Source of the DNA: CALOFP01 sp942492635
GTDB lineage: Bacteria; UBP6; UBA1177; CALOFP01
Direction: 5' to 3'
DNA: 64,000 nt
Assembly: GCA_942492635.1 (NCBI GenBank)
Contig: CALOFP010000004.1
Location: forward strand, 509,766 to 573,765
Within the stretch, counting starts at the first letter, position 1; every line of letters starts with the position of its first letter. The position numbers were made by a program, and so were the translations under genes. This document shows positions 51,704 through 59,361 of this stretch, piece by piece. The notes beneath the pieces are model-generated. The model was not told the origin of the DNA. It saw only the letters and a program-made list of their open reading frames with translations, and searched no databases.

Positions 51704-51805
51704 TTGGATGTAGGACCTGAGAATTTTTTCAGTCAAATATCTGCCGTAGAGATTTTTGATAAAGCATTTTCAATTGCGAAGAAATATCATTTGAGTGGAA
51801 GATGA
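51704..51805 (+). CDS. Possible 33-residue peptide
   Basis: TTG at 51704 to TGA at 51803-51805. The frame is open back to 51659. The translation, DVGPENFFSQISAVEIFDKA then FSIAKKYHLSGR, has protein-like composition, with an amphipathic helix pattern. AGGGGAG lies about ten bases before the start, which is long. No homology recognised. It could be a relic of a longer gene or chance. Confidence 0.25.
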   Translation: MDVGPENFFSQISAVEIFDKAFSIAKKYHLSGR

Positions 51806-51825
51806 TGGGGGCCGAAATAATCGAC

Positions 51826-52293
51826 CTAAATTATTTCAGTATTCTTGTAGGTCATCTTGAGTTCGCTGAAATCCAGCACATGGCCCTTTATTGATCGAGC
51901 TAATGTCTCGGCATTTGTCGATTCCGGAGGAAGATTAAGCTCAACATCGAGTGCAAAAACTCTAAAACGGTAGACATGGTTACCTTTTGCCATTCTCGGA
52001 CCTGTGTAACCCACGCGTTCAAAATCATTGAGTCCCTGCATTATCCCGGATTGCAGCCGTGCCATGTTGGGAACCCCTTCTTCCAGTTCATCAAGCCATG
52101 AGGGGATGTTGTAAAGAATCCAGTGAACTCTGTTTCCCTTCAATGCGTTGTCGTCTAGCATAATCAGTGCGAGAGAACGGGTTTCCCTTGGAACTGAAGC
52201 CCAAGAAAGTGCCGGGGACCGGTTTGCTCCGACGACAGTACTCTGAGTAGGCACAGGATCACCGTTTTTAAAGGATGAGCTGTAAAGTTTCAT
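51826..52293 (-). CDS. PEBP-family protein (YbhB/YbcL type)
   Basis: 155 residues from ATG at 52293 with AAGGAGG five bases before; six more codons upstream lack a site. PEBP blocks are present: RSPALSWASVPRETRSLALIMLDD and VHWILYNIPSWLDELEEG, then YTGPRMAKGNHVYRFRVFALD. In bacteria these bind small phospho-ligands, and some inhibit kinases or proteases; the role is not defined. The usual GxHRY is here GNHVY. It appears to be a single gene. Confidence 0.88.
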   Translation of the reverse strand: MKLYSSSFKNGDPVPTQSTVVGANRSPALSWASVPRETRSLALIMLDDNALKGNRVHWILYNIPSWLDELEEGVPNMARLQSGIMQGLNDFERVGYTGPRMAKGNHVYRFRVFALDVELNLPPESTNAETLARSIKGHVLDFSELKMTYKNTEII

Positions 52294-52525
52294 TAAAGCC
52301 TCCTTAATCAAATTTAGAAGTAGAGAGAAATCCTACTCTCTCTTTTCAATTTGTCAATATGTTTCAATTGGAGTGGGTTGCTTTGTTCGAAAAATAGAAA
52401 TTTGTAATTTTTTGAAATAACTTTCTAATTGGTTTCGATAAGCGGCATCAGGATTGGAAATAGAAAATGAACGATGTCTAATTCGCCCGGATGGCGAAAA
52501 AACGTAGTAGAAGCAGCTGACGTTG

Positions 52526-53299
52526 CTATTCGGATCCAAAAATTATGCTTCCCATTGTGACCCCGTTCTTTTGTTTCAGTTCAATCCAGCATTTAGAAAA
52601 TTGGGGATGGATCAGGTTGTAAAGATGAGAAGGTGAGTTGACCATGAGAGAAAATCCTGTTTCTTGGTTTTTTGAAACAAAAAGGTTTTCACCGGCGATC
52701 CTGGATCGGACGCCTCTGTGCCTGAGCCCACCATAATCCGTCGAATAGTGGCTGAGTTTTCCTTCCGTGAGGGAAGGGATCGTTTCTTTTGCCGCCTTTT
52801 TTAAATTTTTCTCAAGAGTGAGAGGTTTGCATTTTGCTTTTCCACGTAATATGTTGATAGATTGAAGAATGTCTTTTTTAAAATCGATTTGAATCGGCGA
52901 TCCAAAATTTCTTTCATAGATCACAACCGGTCCTTCCGCTCCAATTCCGAGAATTTGAATTTCATCTATTGAAGCCCCGTTGCGTAGTCGAACCTGTTTC
53001 CTGTTCAGTGCGATCTTCTTAACGACAAATCCCTTTCTTAGAAACATTAGATACCTTATGAGCGTCGGATCGGGAGATATCGAGAGGAGTAGATCCTTAC
53101 CCTCTCTTTTCGCAGTGATGGTGGCCTTGTCCCTTTTCATCAAGCAGTATTTTATTCCTTCGTATGAAAGTGGGAAACCTCTTTCCTTGCACGAACCTTC
53201 TAGAATATCTACATTCTTGTAAAAGTAGGAGTGCCTGGCGGCTTCCTGCATAATTGAAGGTTCATTTAAAGAGAAAAGAATCGCGAAAATGGTGATCAT
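52526..53299 (-). CDS. CAP/SCP-like extracellular domain protein
   Basis: 257 residues. ATG at 53299 is preferred (AGG four bases before; a TTG 12 bases upstream is the alternative) and gives a short hydrophobic signal-like start (MITIFAILFSL). The C-terminal half has CAP-domain marks: LSHYSTDYGGLRHRG, RIAGENLFV and SPSHLYNLIHPQFSKCWIEL, matching H-Y-S-x-D-G, GEN and SPxHxxNxL blocks. The first 130 residues are beta-rich and unfamiliar. CAP proteins are secreted and often bind lipids or cell walls. Function unproven. Confidence 0.72.
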   Translation of the reverse strand: MITIFAILFSLNEPSIMQEAARHSYFYKNVDILEGSCKERGFPLSYEGIKYCLMKRDKATITAKREGKDLLLSISPDPTLIRYLMFLRKGFVVKKIALNRKQVRLRNGASIDEIQILGIGAEGPVVIYERNFGSPIQIDFKKDILQSINILRGKAKCKPLTLEKNLKKAAKETIPSLTEGKLSHYSTDYGGLRHRGVRSRIAGENLFVSKNQETGFSLMVNSPSHLYNLIHPQFSKCWIELKQKNGVTMGSIIFGSE

Positions 53300-53406
53300 G
53301 TAACCTGCCAAGAATTATACCAATAAGCAAAATTATGAATTAATTATAAAAAACAGTTGTTTGTTTTCAACTTTTAAAAATGGACGCCAAAAAAGCCAAA
53401 TAAATC

Positions 53407-53433
53407 TTGACTTAAAAAAATCCTGTGTATAAT
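53407..53433 (+). promoter_or_regulatory. Promoter of tRNA-Leu
   Basis: TTGACT (53407-53412) and consensus TATAAT (53428-53433) with a 15-bp spacer (16 if the -35 is read as CTTGAC), ending 28 bp before the tRNA. Confidence 0.65.
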
Positions 53434-53461
53434 AGTTCAGTACTGATCTTTTACAGTTGAT

Positions 53462-53548
53462 GCCGGGATGGTGAAATTGGTAGACACGCTAGATTCAGGT
53501 TCTAGTGGGCATTAGCCTGTGCAGGTTCGAGTCCTGTTCCCGGCACCA
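53462..53548 (+). tRNA. tRNA-Leu (anticodon CAG)
   Basis: GCCGGGA (53462-53468) pairs with TCCCGGC (53538-53544). CTAGA/TCTAG encloses TTCAGGT with anticodon CAG. A long variable arm (TGGGCATTAGCCTGT) marks a class II tRNA, and GGTTCGAGTCC is the T-arm. CCA is encoded at 53546-53548. Confidence 0.97.
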
Positions 53549-53859
53549 TTATCTCTCTTTTTTCAAACTTACTTAATATCTGGTTTCAATGTTTTAGGAC
53601 GTTGAGGGTTGTACGATATCTTATTTAGCTTTCGATTGATTCGTAGGGTGTATTGCTTAAATAAGTTTTTTGAACGGGTGGGTTAAGAACGGTGCGGGTG
53701 TTTTGTTTTACTTTTTTCAAATATTGAGATGAAGTTATCCTTTGAATTTTACGTGGTGGTAAAGATTCTGGTTTTCTTACGATCATTTCCCTGCTTCCTA
53801 AAGAATGGATTTGTTCATTAGCTATGGTATAATGCCGTGAACTTTGAGGTGAGGTGGTT
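53549..53859 (+). other. Intergenic region with extended -10 before nnrDE
   Basis: 311 bp between tRNA-Leu and nnrDE. A T-rich stretch follows the tRNA (TCTCTTTTTTC) and may end its transcript. Near the right end TGGTATAAT (53825-53833) is an extended -10 promoter about 27 bp before the nnrDE start, with no clear -35. I see no gene or other RNA in the rest. Confidence 0.5.
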
Positions 53860-55311
53860 ATGAAACCCTTGGGAAACAGTCAGGATTCCAGAAGATTTGA
53901 TCGTCACGCAATTAGTGTGGGCATTCCTTCTGAGGTTTTGATGGAGAATGCAGCGTTCTCGCTTTTTCATGAAATATTAAAGATGGTTGAAGAGTCCCGT
54001 CCCGATTCGATAGTTGTTCTTGCCGGAGGCGGAGGGAATGGTGGTGATGGATTCGCCCTTTTAAGGATTATAGCGGATCGACTGCCCGGAATTTCCCTTC
54101 ATCTCTACTCACTTTTTGATCCGTCAAGACTTTCCGGTGCGACACTTACCAACTATCGAATTATGCCTGATCGAGTGGATATTTTTGATCAGCTGGAGAA
54201 GATTCAGGGCAACGTTATTTTCGTAGACGCTATGGTTGGTACCGGTCTTTCCAATGATCTTTCTGAAAAATTTCAGGATGCCGTCAGTTTTGTAAATTCA
54301 TATCCGAGCAAAAGGGTGCTTGCTGTCGATGTTCCTTCCGGAATCAGTTCTGACACGGGAGAGGCGATGCCGATAGCGCTGAAGGCTGATGTTACCGTGA
54401 CGATGGGTATTTTGAAGCAGGGACTCTATCTCGGGGATGGAATATCCCATGCGGGACGTGTTGTTCTCGGAAAAATATCAGCACCGAGGGGGGCCGAAGA
54501 TTCGATCAGGAAGTATCTTCTTGAAGACAAGGATTTTTATGTTCCTGAAGTTGCCATGGATGTTTACAAAAATAGAAACGGACACGCACTTTTCGTCGGA
54601 GGAGATCCTGAAAAGCTCGGGGCTATTTTTATTGCGGCAGAGGCGTTTATGGCTTCCGGAGGCGGTCTTGCAACTGTCCTTCTTAAAAAAGAGATGGTGG
54701 CCAAGGTGGCTGGTCGATTTCCCGGAATTATGCTGACAGCCGATATTAAATCGGATGACCGTTACGATGTTGTTGTCGTAGGGCCGGGCCTTTCGTCGCT
54801 TCGAAAGGATGTTCGAAACTATATTGAAAACTTTTCAGGAAGAGTTGTTCTGGATGCTGGAATGTTCGATCTTCTTGCTAAGGAGAAAGAATTTTTTGAA
54901 ATGCTAAAAGGAAAAGAGGTTGTTTTTACTCCTCATCCCGGAGAGTTGTCTCGAGTTCAGGGTGACAGTGACAGCTGGCTTAAGGCTGTTGAGTCTTTTG
55001 AACTTGAGGAGAACCATATTCTCTATGCAAAGAATGCATCCTCCGTAATAAGGTCTTTTCGCGAGGAGTTGTTTGTCCCTCCAGGCGCCAGGGCGCTGGC
55101 CTTCGGAGGTACGGGAGATGCTCTCTGTGGAATTTTTGCTGCGATGATTATAAGGAGGGAAGACTTCCTCGGCGGAGTTGTTAGTGGAGCCCTTCTTCAT
55201 AGAAAGGCCGGATTGATACTTGAAAAAGAGCGGGGAGTGCTGAGCCACAGAATTGAGGCGCTTCTGGATTGCATTGCCCCGGCATTGAGGAGTTTAATGT
55301 ATGTTGATTGA
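53860..55311 (+). CDS. nnrDE: Bifunctional NAD(P)H-hydrate repair enzyme
   Basis: 483 residues. The N-terminal epimerase domain (LMENAAFSLF, AGGGGNGGDGFALLR, VDAMVGTGLS, AVDVPSGISSDTGE) and the C-terminal ADP/ATP-dependent dehydratase domain (VVVGPGLSS, VVLDAGMFDLL, VVFTPHPGELSRV, AFGGTGDALCGIFAAM) are both complete. It restores NADH and NADPH damaged by hydration. ATG at 53860 has AGGTG before it; a GTG six bases upstream is possible. It overlaps tsaE by 11 bp, a frequent pair. Confidence 0.95.
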   Translation: MKPLGNSQDSRRFDRHAISVGIPSEVLMENAAFSLFHEILKMVEESRPDSIVVLAGGGGNGGDGFALLRIIADRLPGISLHLYSLFDPSRLSGATLTNYRIMPDRVDIFDQLEKIQGNVIFVDAMVGTGLSNDLSEKFQDAVSFVNSYPSKRVLAVDVPSGISSDTGEAMPIALKADVTVTMGILKQGLYLGDGISHAGRVVLGKISAPRGAEDSIRKYLLEDKDFYVPEVAMDVYKNRNGHALFVGGDPEKLGAIFIAAEAFMASGGGLATVLLKKEMVAKVAGRFPGIMLTADIKSDDRYDVVVVGPGLSSLRKDVRNYIENFSGRVVLDAGMFDLLAKEKEFFEMLKGKEVVFTPHPGELSRVQGDSDSWLKAVESFELEENHILYAKNASSVIRSFREELFVPPGARALAFGGTGDALCGIFAAMIIRREDFLGGVVSGALLHRKAGLILEKERGVLSHRIEALLDCIAPALRSLMYVD

Positions 55312-55762
55312 ACCAAACAAGAGCTACACTTTTTCGGTGAAAAGTGAAGACGAAACAGAGGTTTTTGGAAAGGAGCTGGGGTCCCTTATGAAGCCGGGGA
55401 CTCTCATAGCGCTCGATGGTGATCTCGGAATGGGAAAAACTGTTTTAACGGCGGCAATTTCCCAGGCTCTAGGAGTGAGAAGGGATGAAGTTTCAAGCCC
55501 CACTTTTACCATAATGAAGCAGTACTATTCGGGATCTGTCCCGGTTTACCACTGGGATTTCTACCGCGTTAATTCCATCGATGAGCTTTATATAGCTGAT
55601 TTTTTCGATCTTCTGTCCGAGAGAAGCGGTCTTTTCATTGTCGAGTGGGCTTCGATGTTCATTGATGCGTGGAGGGATCACACTCCGCGATACGAAATTG
55701 AGATAGTTCGAGGAGGAGAAGGGTATGACTCAAGAGATATCAAGATCGTCCTTAAAGGGTAG
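55301..55762 (+). CDS. tsaE: tRNA t6A biosynthesis ATPase TsaE
   Basis: 153 residues. Walker A is DGDLGMGKT (about 39-47), and SSPTFTIMKQY, VYHWDFYRV and FIVEWAS are family blocks. With TsaB, TsaC and TsaD it makes threonylcarbamoyl adenosine at position 37 of ANN-decoding tRNAs. It overlaps nnrDE by 11 bp and the EI24 gene by 38 bp. Confidence 0.94.
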   Translation: MLIEPNKSYTFSVKSEDETEVFGKELGSLMKPGTLIALDGDLGMGKTVLTAAISQALGVRRDEVSSPTFTIMKQYYSGSVPVYHWDFYRVNSIDELYIADFFDLLSERSGLFIVEWASMFIDAWRDHTPRYEIEIVRGGEGYDSRDIKIVLKG

Positions 55763-56495
55763 GAAGGGATTTCTATCTATCGGCGAGGGATTCCGGTTTT
55801 TCATTTCGAATAAGCCGCTTCTGTTTTCGACCATATTCATAGTACTCATAACTTTTCTGGTTTCCATGATAGCGCAATCGTGGGTGGGAACGATTATTTC
55901 GGACCGGGGACTTTTTTTCTGGAATCAACCTCTGCTTTCTGCCTGGTACAGCTACTTTGCCTGGGTTGCCTGGTGGCTTGTCTACGGTGTCTATGTAATT
56001 GTCGCGAGGATTCTCGCCTTCTACATATCATTCATGGTTGCCTACACATGTTCCGCGCCCTTCTATTCTATTCTTTCAACGATGACTGAAAAGAGATTCA
56101 ACGGTTTCTCAATTGATGAAAACGAACCGCTCTTTTCGGCAAAGCTTCTTACGGATATTGTTGAAGCGCTGAAACTTACTCTCATGGTTTTTCTGCTTGC
56201 TGTTGTTGCCTTTTTTCTCAACTGGATACCGCTTTTCGGTCAGTTGCTCTCATTTGTCCTTTTTATTTTCATGAACGCTCTTATTTTCGTTGACTATGCG
56301 GCATCGAGAAGGCGGTGGACTCTTGGAAGAAAGTTCGACTGGCTCGTCAGAAACAAGGGACTCTCCGTGAGGATAGGCCTTATTCCAACAGCCGCCTCGA
56401 TGATTCCGTTTTTCAACATATTCCTGATGGTTTTTCTGTTTCCCTTCTTTACCGTATACGGCACCCTCAATTTTCTACTGGTTGAAGAGGATTAG
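55725..56495 (+). CDS. EI24/CysZ-like membrane protein
   Basis: 256 residues with about five membrane helices (from LLFSTIFIVLITFLVSM, then SAWYSYFAWVAWWLVYGVYV, with a late VFLLAVVAFFLNWIPLFGQL). The FLNWIPLFGQ and YAASRRRWTLGRKFDWLVRN blocks fit the EI24 (DUF540) family, which includes the sulfate transporter CysZ and many unknowns. The substrate is not known. The 38-bp overlap with tsaE is unusual, but the reading frame is open with a Lys/Arg-rich start. It converges on the kinase gene with a 29-bp overlap at the 3' ends. Confidence 0.78.
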   Translation: MTQEISRSSLKGRKGFLSIGEGFRFFISNKPLLFSTIFIVLITFLVSMIAQSWVGTIISDRGLFFWNQPLLSAWYSYFAWVAWWLVYGVYVIVARILAFYISFMVAYTCSAPFYSILSTMTEKRFNGFSIDENEPLFSAKLLTDIVEALKLTLMVFLLAVVAFFLNWIPLFGQLLSFVLFIFMNALIFVDYAASRRRWTLGRKFDWLVRNKGLSVRIGLIPTAASMIPFFNIFLMVFLFPFFTVYGTLNFLLVEED

Positions 56496-57213
56496 CAAGG
56501 GGCCAGCTGAATCTGAATGTTGAACCCTCTCCCGGAGCACTTTCGATAGATATCGATCCTCCGTTTTCTTCCACGATACGCTTTACTATTGCGAGTCCGA
56601 TCCCTCTGGTGGAATTTAAGTTGTCCGATGAAGTTTGAAAAAGGTGGAATATTTTTTCATGGTCCTTTTTCAAAATTCCGGGACCGTCGTCAGATACTGA
56701 AAAAAAGAGGATGCCCTCTTGACTCTCTATCTCGACTGAGATGTTGCCTTTGAGCTTGTCGTGGTGAGATACCGCATTCTCCAGTAAATTGAGAAGTACG
56801 TGCCTCAACTTCATCTTTTTTGACGTTATGGGACAAAGATTCTTTGGAAATGAAATCTCGAATTGTTTTTCCGGATCGACTATAGAGATTATTGAATGTA
56901 GAAGATCCTGGATGGGAAAGGTTGTCGAAGGTTCGTCCAAAGAGCCGGATCCGGAATATCTCATTACGGCGGTTATCATCTCTTCCATATCTTTTACATG
57001 AGCTCGGAGAAGCCTTAAATATTCAAGCGATTCTCCGGTTAACTCTTTGGCGAGATCCTCCTCGAGCCACCGGGAAAGGTAGTCGATCGATCTCAGGGGC
57101 GCTCTGAGGTCGTGAGAAAGAAGTTTTGTAAACTCGGGATTCGAGTACGATGTGATGGAAATTTGACTGTTTTCACTGAGGATGCGTTTTGATCCCTTTT
57201 GAGTTGATTTCAT
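56467..57213 (-). CDS. Soluble sensor-less histidine kinase
   Basis: 248 residues with no membrane or input domain. The H box is LLSHDLRAPLRSIDY, the N box LRHVLLNLLENAVSHHD, and G boxes VSDDGPGILKK and STRGIGLAIVKRIVEENGG follow. The first 35 residues are the only possible input region. It must be controlled by partner proteins or localisation. No response regulator is adjacent. The start ATG has no clear ribosome binding site. Its 3' end overlaps the EI24 gene on the other strand. Confidence 0.87.
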   Translation of the reverse strand: MKSTQKGSKRILSENSQISITSYSNPEFTKLLSHDLRAPLRSIDYLSRWLEEDLAKELTGESLEYLRLLRAHVKDMEEMITAVMRYSGSGSLDEPSTTFPIQDLLHSIISIVDPEKQFEISFPKNLCPITSKKMKLRHVLLNLLENAVSHHDKLKGNISVEIESQEGILFFSVSDDGPGILKKDHEKIFHLFQTSSDNLNSTRGIGLAIVKRIVEENGGSISIESAPGEGSTFRFSWPLANPLQPVEN

Positions 57214-57241
57214 AGTGTTTTCAGTGATGTTGTTTTAAGAA

Positions 57242-57269
57242 ATTATAATGAAATTGGGTGGTTTTGCAA
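57242..57269 (-). promoter_or_regulatory. Promoter of the soluble histidine kinase
   Basis: Minus-strand TTGCAA (57264-57269), 16 bp, consensus TATAAT (57242-57247), between the htpG stop and the kinase start. The leader would be about 22 bases with no good ribosome site. Confidence 0.62.
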
Positions 57270-57277
57270 GGAAAGGG

Positions 57278-59215
57278 TTACTTGTCGGCAGCCTCGACCA
57301 TCAGTTCGGATATTCTTTTAACCATATCCTGCGGATTTTCGATGGAAAGACCTTCCATTAGAAGAGCCTGGTTGTAGAGAAGTTCCGCATAGCTCTTGAG
57401 CTTCTCTGACTGCGGATCGGCGGTATGGATTTTCTGAACAATGTTGAATATTTCATGTTCCGGATTGAGCTCGAGAACTCGGTCTGCCTTAGGTGCAGGC
57501 ATATCTCCGGCAGCTGCCTCCTGAAGAATTTGCTCCATATTGAGGCTGACGCCGCTTTCGCTTCCGACAATACATACGGGGGAAGAGGTGAGTCTGGATG
57601 AGAGCCTGACTTCGCTGATCTTTGTGCCGAGATGATCCTTGAGAGTTTTGAGAAGATCCTTGTTTTCCTGCTCTTTTTTCTTTTTGCTCTCCTTTTTCTC
57701 CTCCTTCTCCTCTTCAGTTCCGAGATCGATATCGCCCTGGGCGATTGATTTCAGTGCCTTGCCATCGTAATCTCTCAGAGTAGTGGAGGTGAACTCGTCT
57801 ATCTTATCCGTAAAGTAGAGAACTTCGATGCCCTTCTCCTTGAACATCTCCATCTGCGGCATTGATTCCACTGTCTGTCTGTCCTTTCCAGCTGCAAAGT
57901 AGATCTCTTTCTGATGTTCCGGCATGCGCTCGACATACTCTTTGAGCGAGGTACTCTTTTCAGAATTGCTGGAATCGAAAAGAAGAAGATCCTGAAGCTT
58001 TTCCTTGTTTGCGCCGAAATCTGCGTAAACGCCGGCCTTCATTGCCCTTCCGAATTCGTTCCAGAATTTAACATACTTCTCCCTGTCGGTTTTCATCATG
58101 TACTTGAGGGAGTCGATAACCTTCTTCTCAATATTTTTTGCGATTACCTTGAGCTGTCTGCTGTGCTGAAGAATTTCCCTGCTGATGTTGAGGGAGAAGT
58201 CGGGGCTGTCCACAAGACCCTTTACGAATCCGAGATACTCGGGGAGGAGTTCCTTGCACTTTTCCATTATGAAAACCTGCTTGGAGTAAAGCTTGATTCC
58301 TCTTTCGTAATTCATGGAGTAGTAGTCGAAAGGTGCCTTTTCAGGTATGTAGAGAAGTGCGGTGTATTCGATAGTTCCCTCTCCCTTAGTGTGGATCCTG
58401 TCGATCGGATCGTCCCATGCGTGAAAGGACTGTCTGTAGAACTGAGTGTACTCCTCATCTGATATTTCATTTCTCGACTTCTGCCACAGTGGAACCATTG
58501 AGTTGAGAGTTCTTGTCTCAACCTCAATTTCACTCTCTTTCGTCACGTTTCCTTTTTCATCCTTCTCTTCGGGTTTTTCAGTATAGAAATCCATCATGAT
58601 CGGATAGCGTACGTAGTCGGAATACTTCTTTATGAGTGATTCGATTTCATACTGGTTGAGGTAGTCCTCATCCTCATCTTCGCGTTCCCTGAGATGAAGC
58701 GTAATTGTTGTTCCGCGGCTATCTTTTTCTTTTTTATCGATGGTGTAGGAACCGCTTCCGTCGCTTTCCCATATTACGCCGGTCTCCTCGCCGGGAGCCT
58801 TTGTGTGGAGTGTTACTTTCTCCGCAACCATGAAGGCCGAATAGAAACCGACACCGAACTGCCCGATGAGATCGGGGTTCTCATCCTTGTTTTCGGCGAG
58901 TTTCTGGAAAAATTCTTTTGTACCGGATTTTGCGATGGTTCCGATATTCGCTACGACATCGTCGTAGGTCATTCCGATGCCGTTGTCTGAAATAGTTATG
59001 GTGCGGTTGTTTTTATCGATATCGATCTTTATTTTGAAGTCGTTGTCCTTTTCCAGAATCTCTGGTTCCGTCAGCGACTTGAACTTGATTTTGTCAATCG
59101 CATCGCTGGCGTTGGAAACCAGTTCGCGGAGGAAAATTTCCTTGTGCGTATAGATCGAGTGGATCATGAGATCCAGAAGTTCTTTGGTTTCAGCCTGAAA
59201 AATTTTTGTTTCCAT
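57278..59215 (-). CDS. htpG: Hsp90-type chaperone HtpG
   Basis: 645 residues from ATG at 59215; the frame extends 13 codons further, but GGGAG lies eight bases before this ATG. ATP-site motifs ELVSNASDAIDKIKF, DNGIGM and GQFGVGFYSAF, and the middle-domain SREILQHSRQLKVI, are intact. A Lys/Glu-rich stretch (EEEKEEKKESKKKKEQ) near 505-520 links middle and C-terminal domains. It assists folding under stress. Confidence 0.96.
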   Translation of the reverse strand: METKIFQAETKELLDLMIHSIYTHKEIFLRELVSNASDAIDKIKFKSLTEPEILEKDNDFKIKIDIDKNNRTITISDNGIGMTYDDVVANIGTIAKSGTKEFFQKLAENKDENPDLIGQFGVGFYSAFMVAEKVTLHTKAPGEETGVIWESDGSGSYTIDKKEKDSRGTTITLHLREREDEDEDYLNQYEIESLIKKYSDYVRYPIMMDFYTEKPEEKDEKGNVTKESEIEVETRTLNSMVPLWQKSRNEISDEEYTQFYRQSFHAWDDPIDRIHTKGEGTIEYTALLYIPEKAPFDYYSMNYERGIKLYSKQVFIMEKCKELLPEYLGFVKGLVDSPDFSLNISREILQHSRQLKVIAKNIEKKVIDSLKYMMKTDREKYVKFWNEFGRAMKAGVYADFGANKEKLQDLLLFDSSNSEKSTSLKEYVERMPEHQKEIYFAAGKDRQTVESMPQMEMFKEKGIEVLYFTDKIDEFTSTTLRDYDGKALKSIAQGDIDLGTEEEKEEKKESKKKKEQENKDLLKTLKDHLGTKISEVRLSSRLTSSPVCIVGSESGVSLNMEQILQEAAAGDMPAPKADRVLELNPEHEIFNIVQKIHTADPQSEKLKSYAELLYNQALLMEGLSIENPQDMVKRISELMVEAADK

Positions 59216-59266
59216 CTTTGCGTCTCCCTGATTGTTTAAAGTTGTAAAATCCATTTATCAGAATGG

Positions 59267-59294
59267 TATATAAGGCGGAAAATGGGTGAGTCAA
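59267..59294 (-). promoter_or_regulatory. Promoter of htpG
   Basis: Minus-strand TTGACT (59289-59294), a 16-bp spacer and TATATA (59267-59272) lie 52 bp before the htpG ATG. This is a vegetative type; no clear heat-shock sigma-32 or CIRCE site is seen. Confidence 0.68.
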
Positions 59295-59361
59295 TAGGGC
59301 GAATTTGATTTTAAAAAAATTTTAAATAGAATTGAATGCGGGTAACTGGTCCTGGGGGAGT

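Larger units (their letters stand above)
51418..51825. other. Intergenic region upstream of the GH13 gene
   Basis: 408 bp. It contains the GH13 ribosome binding site and probable promoter, and on the plus strand a short open frame of doubtful status (51704-51805). Otherwise AT-rich with no terminator or repeat I can support. The PEBP stop codon lies at its right edge. Confidence 0.6.

Noticed and set aside
52354..52539. Minus-strand 61-residue ORF overlapping the CAP gene end
   Set aside because: TTG start without a site, irregular composition, and overlap of 14 bp with the CAP gene end only.
59216..59361. Heat-shock sigma-32 or CIRCE control of htpG
   Set aside because: No CIRCE inverted repeat and no CTTGAA/CCCCAT pair at proper spacing; the vegetative promoter explains the region.
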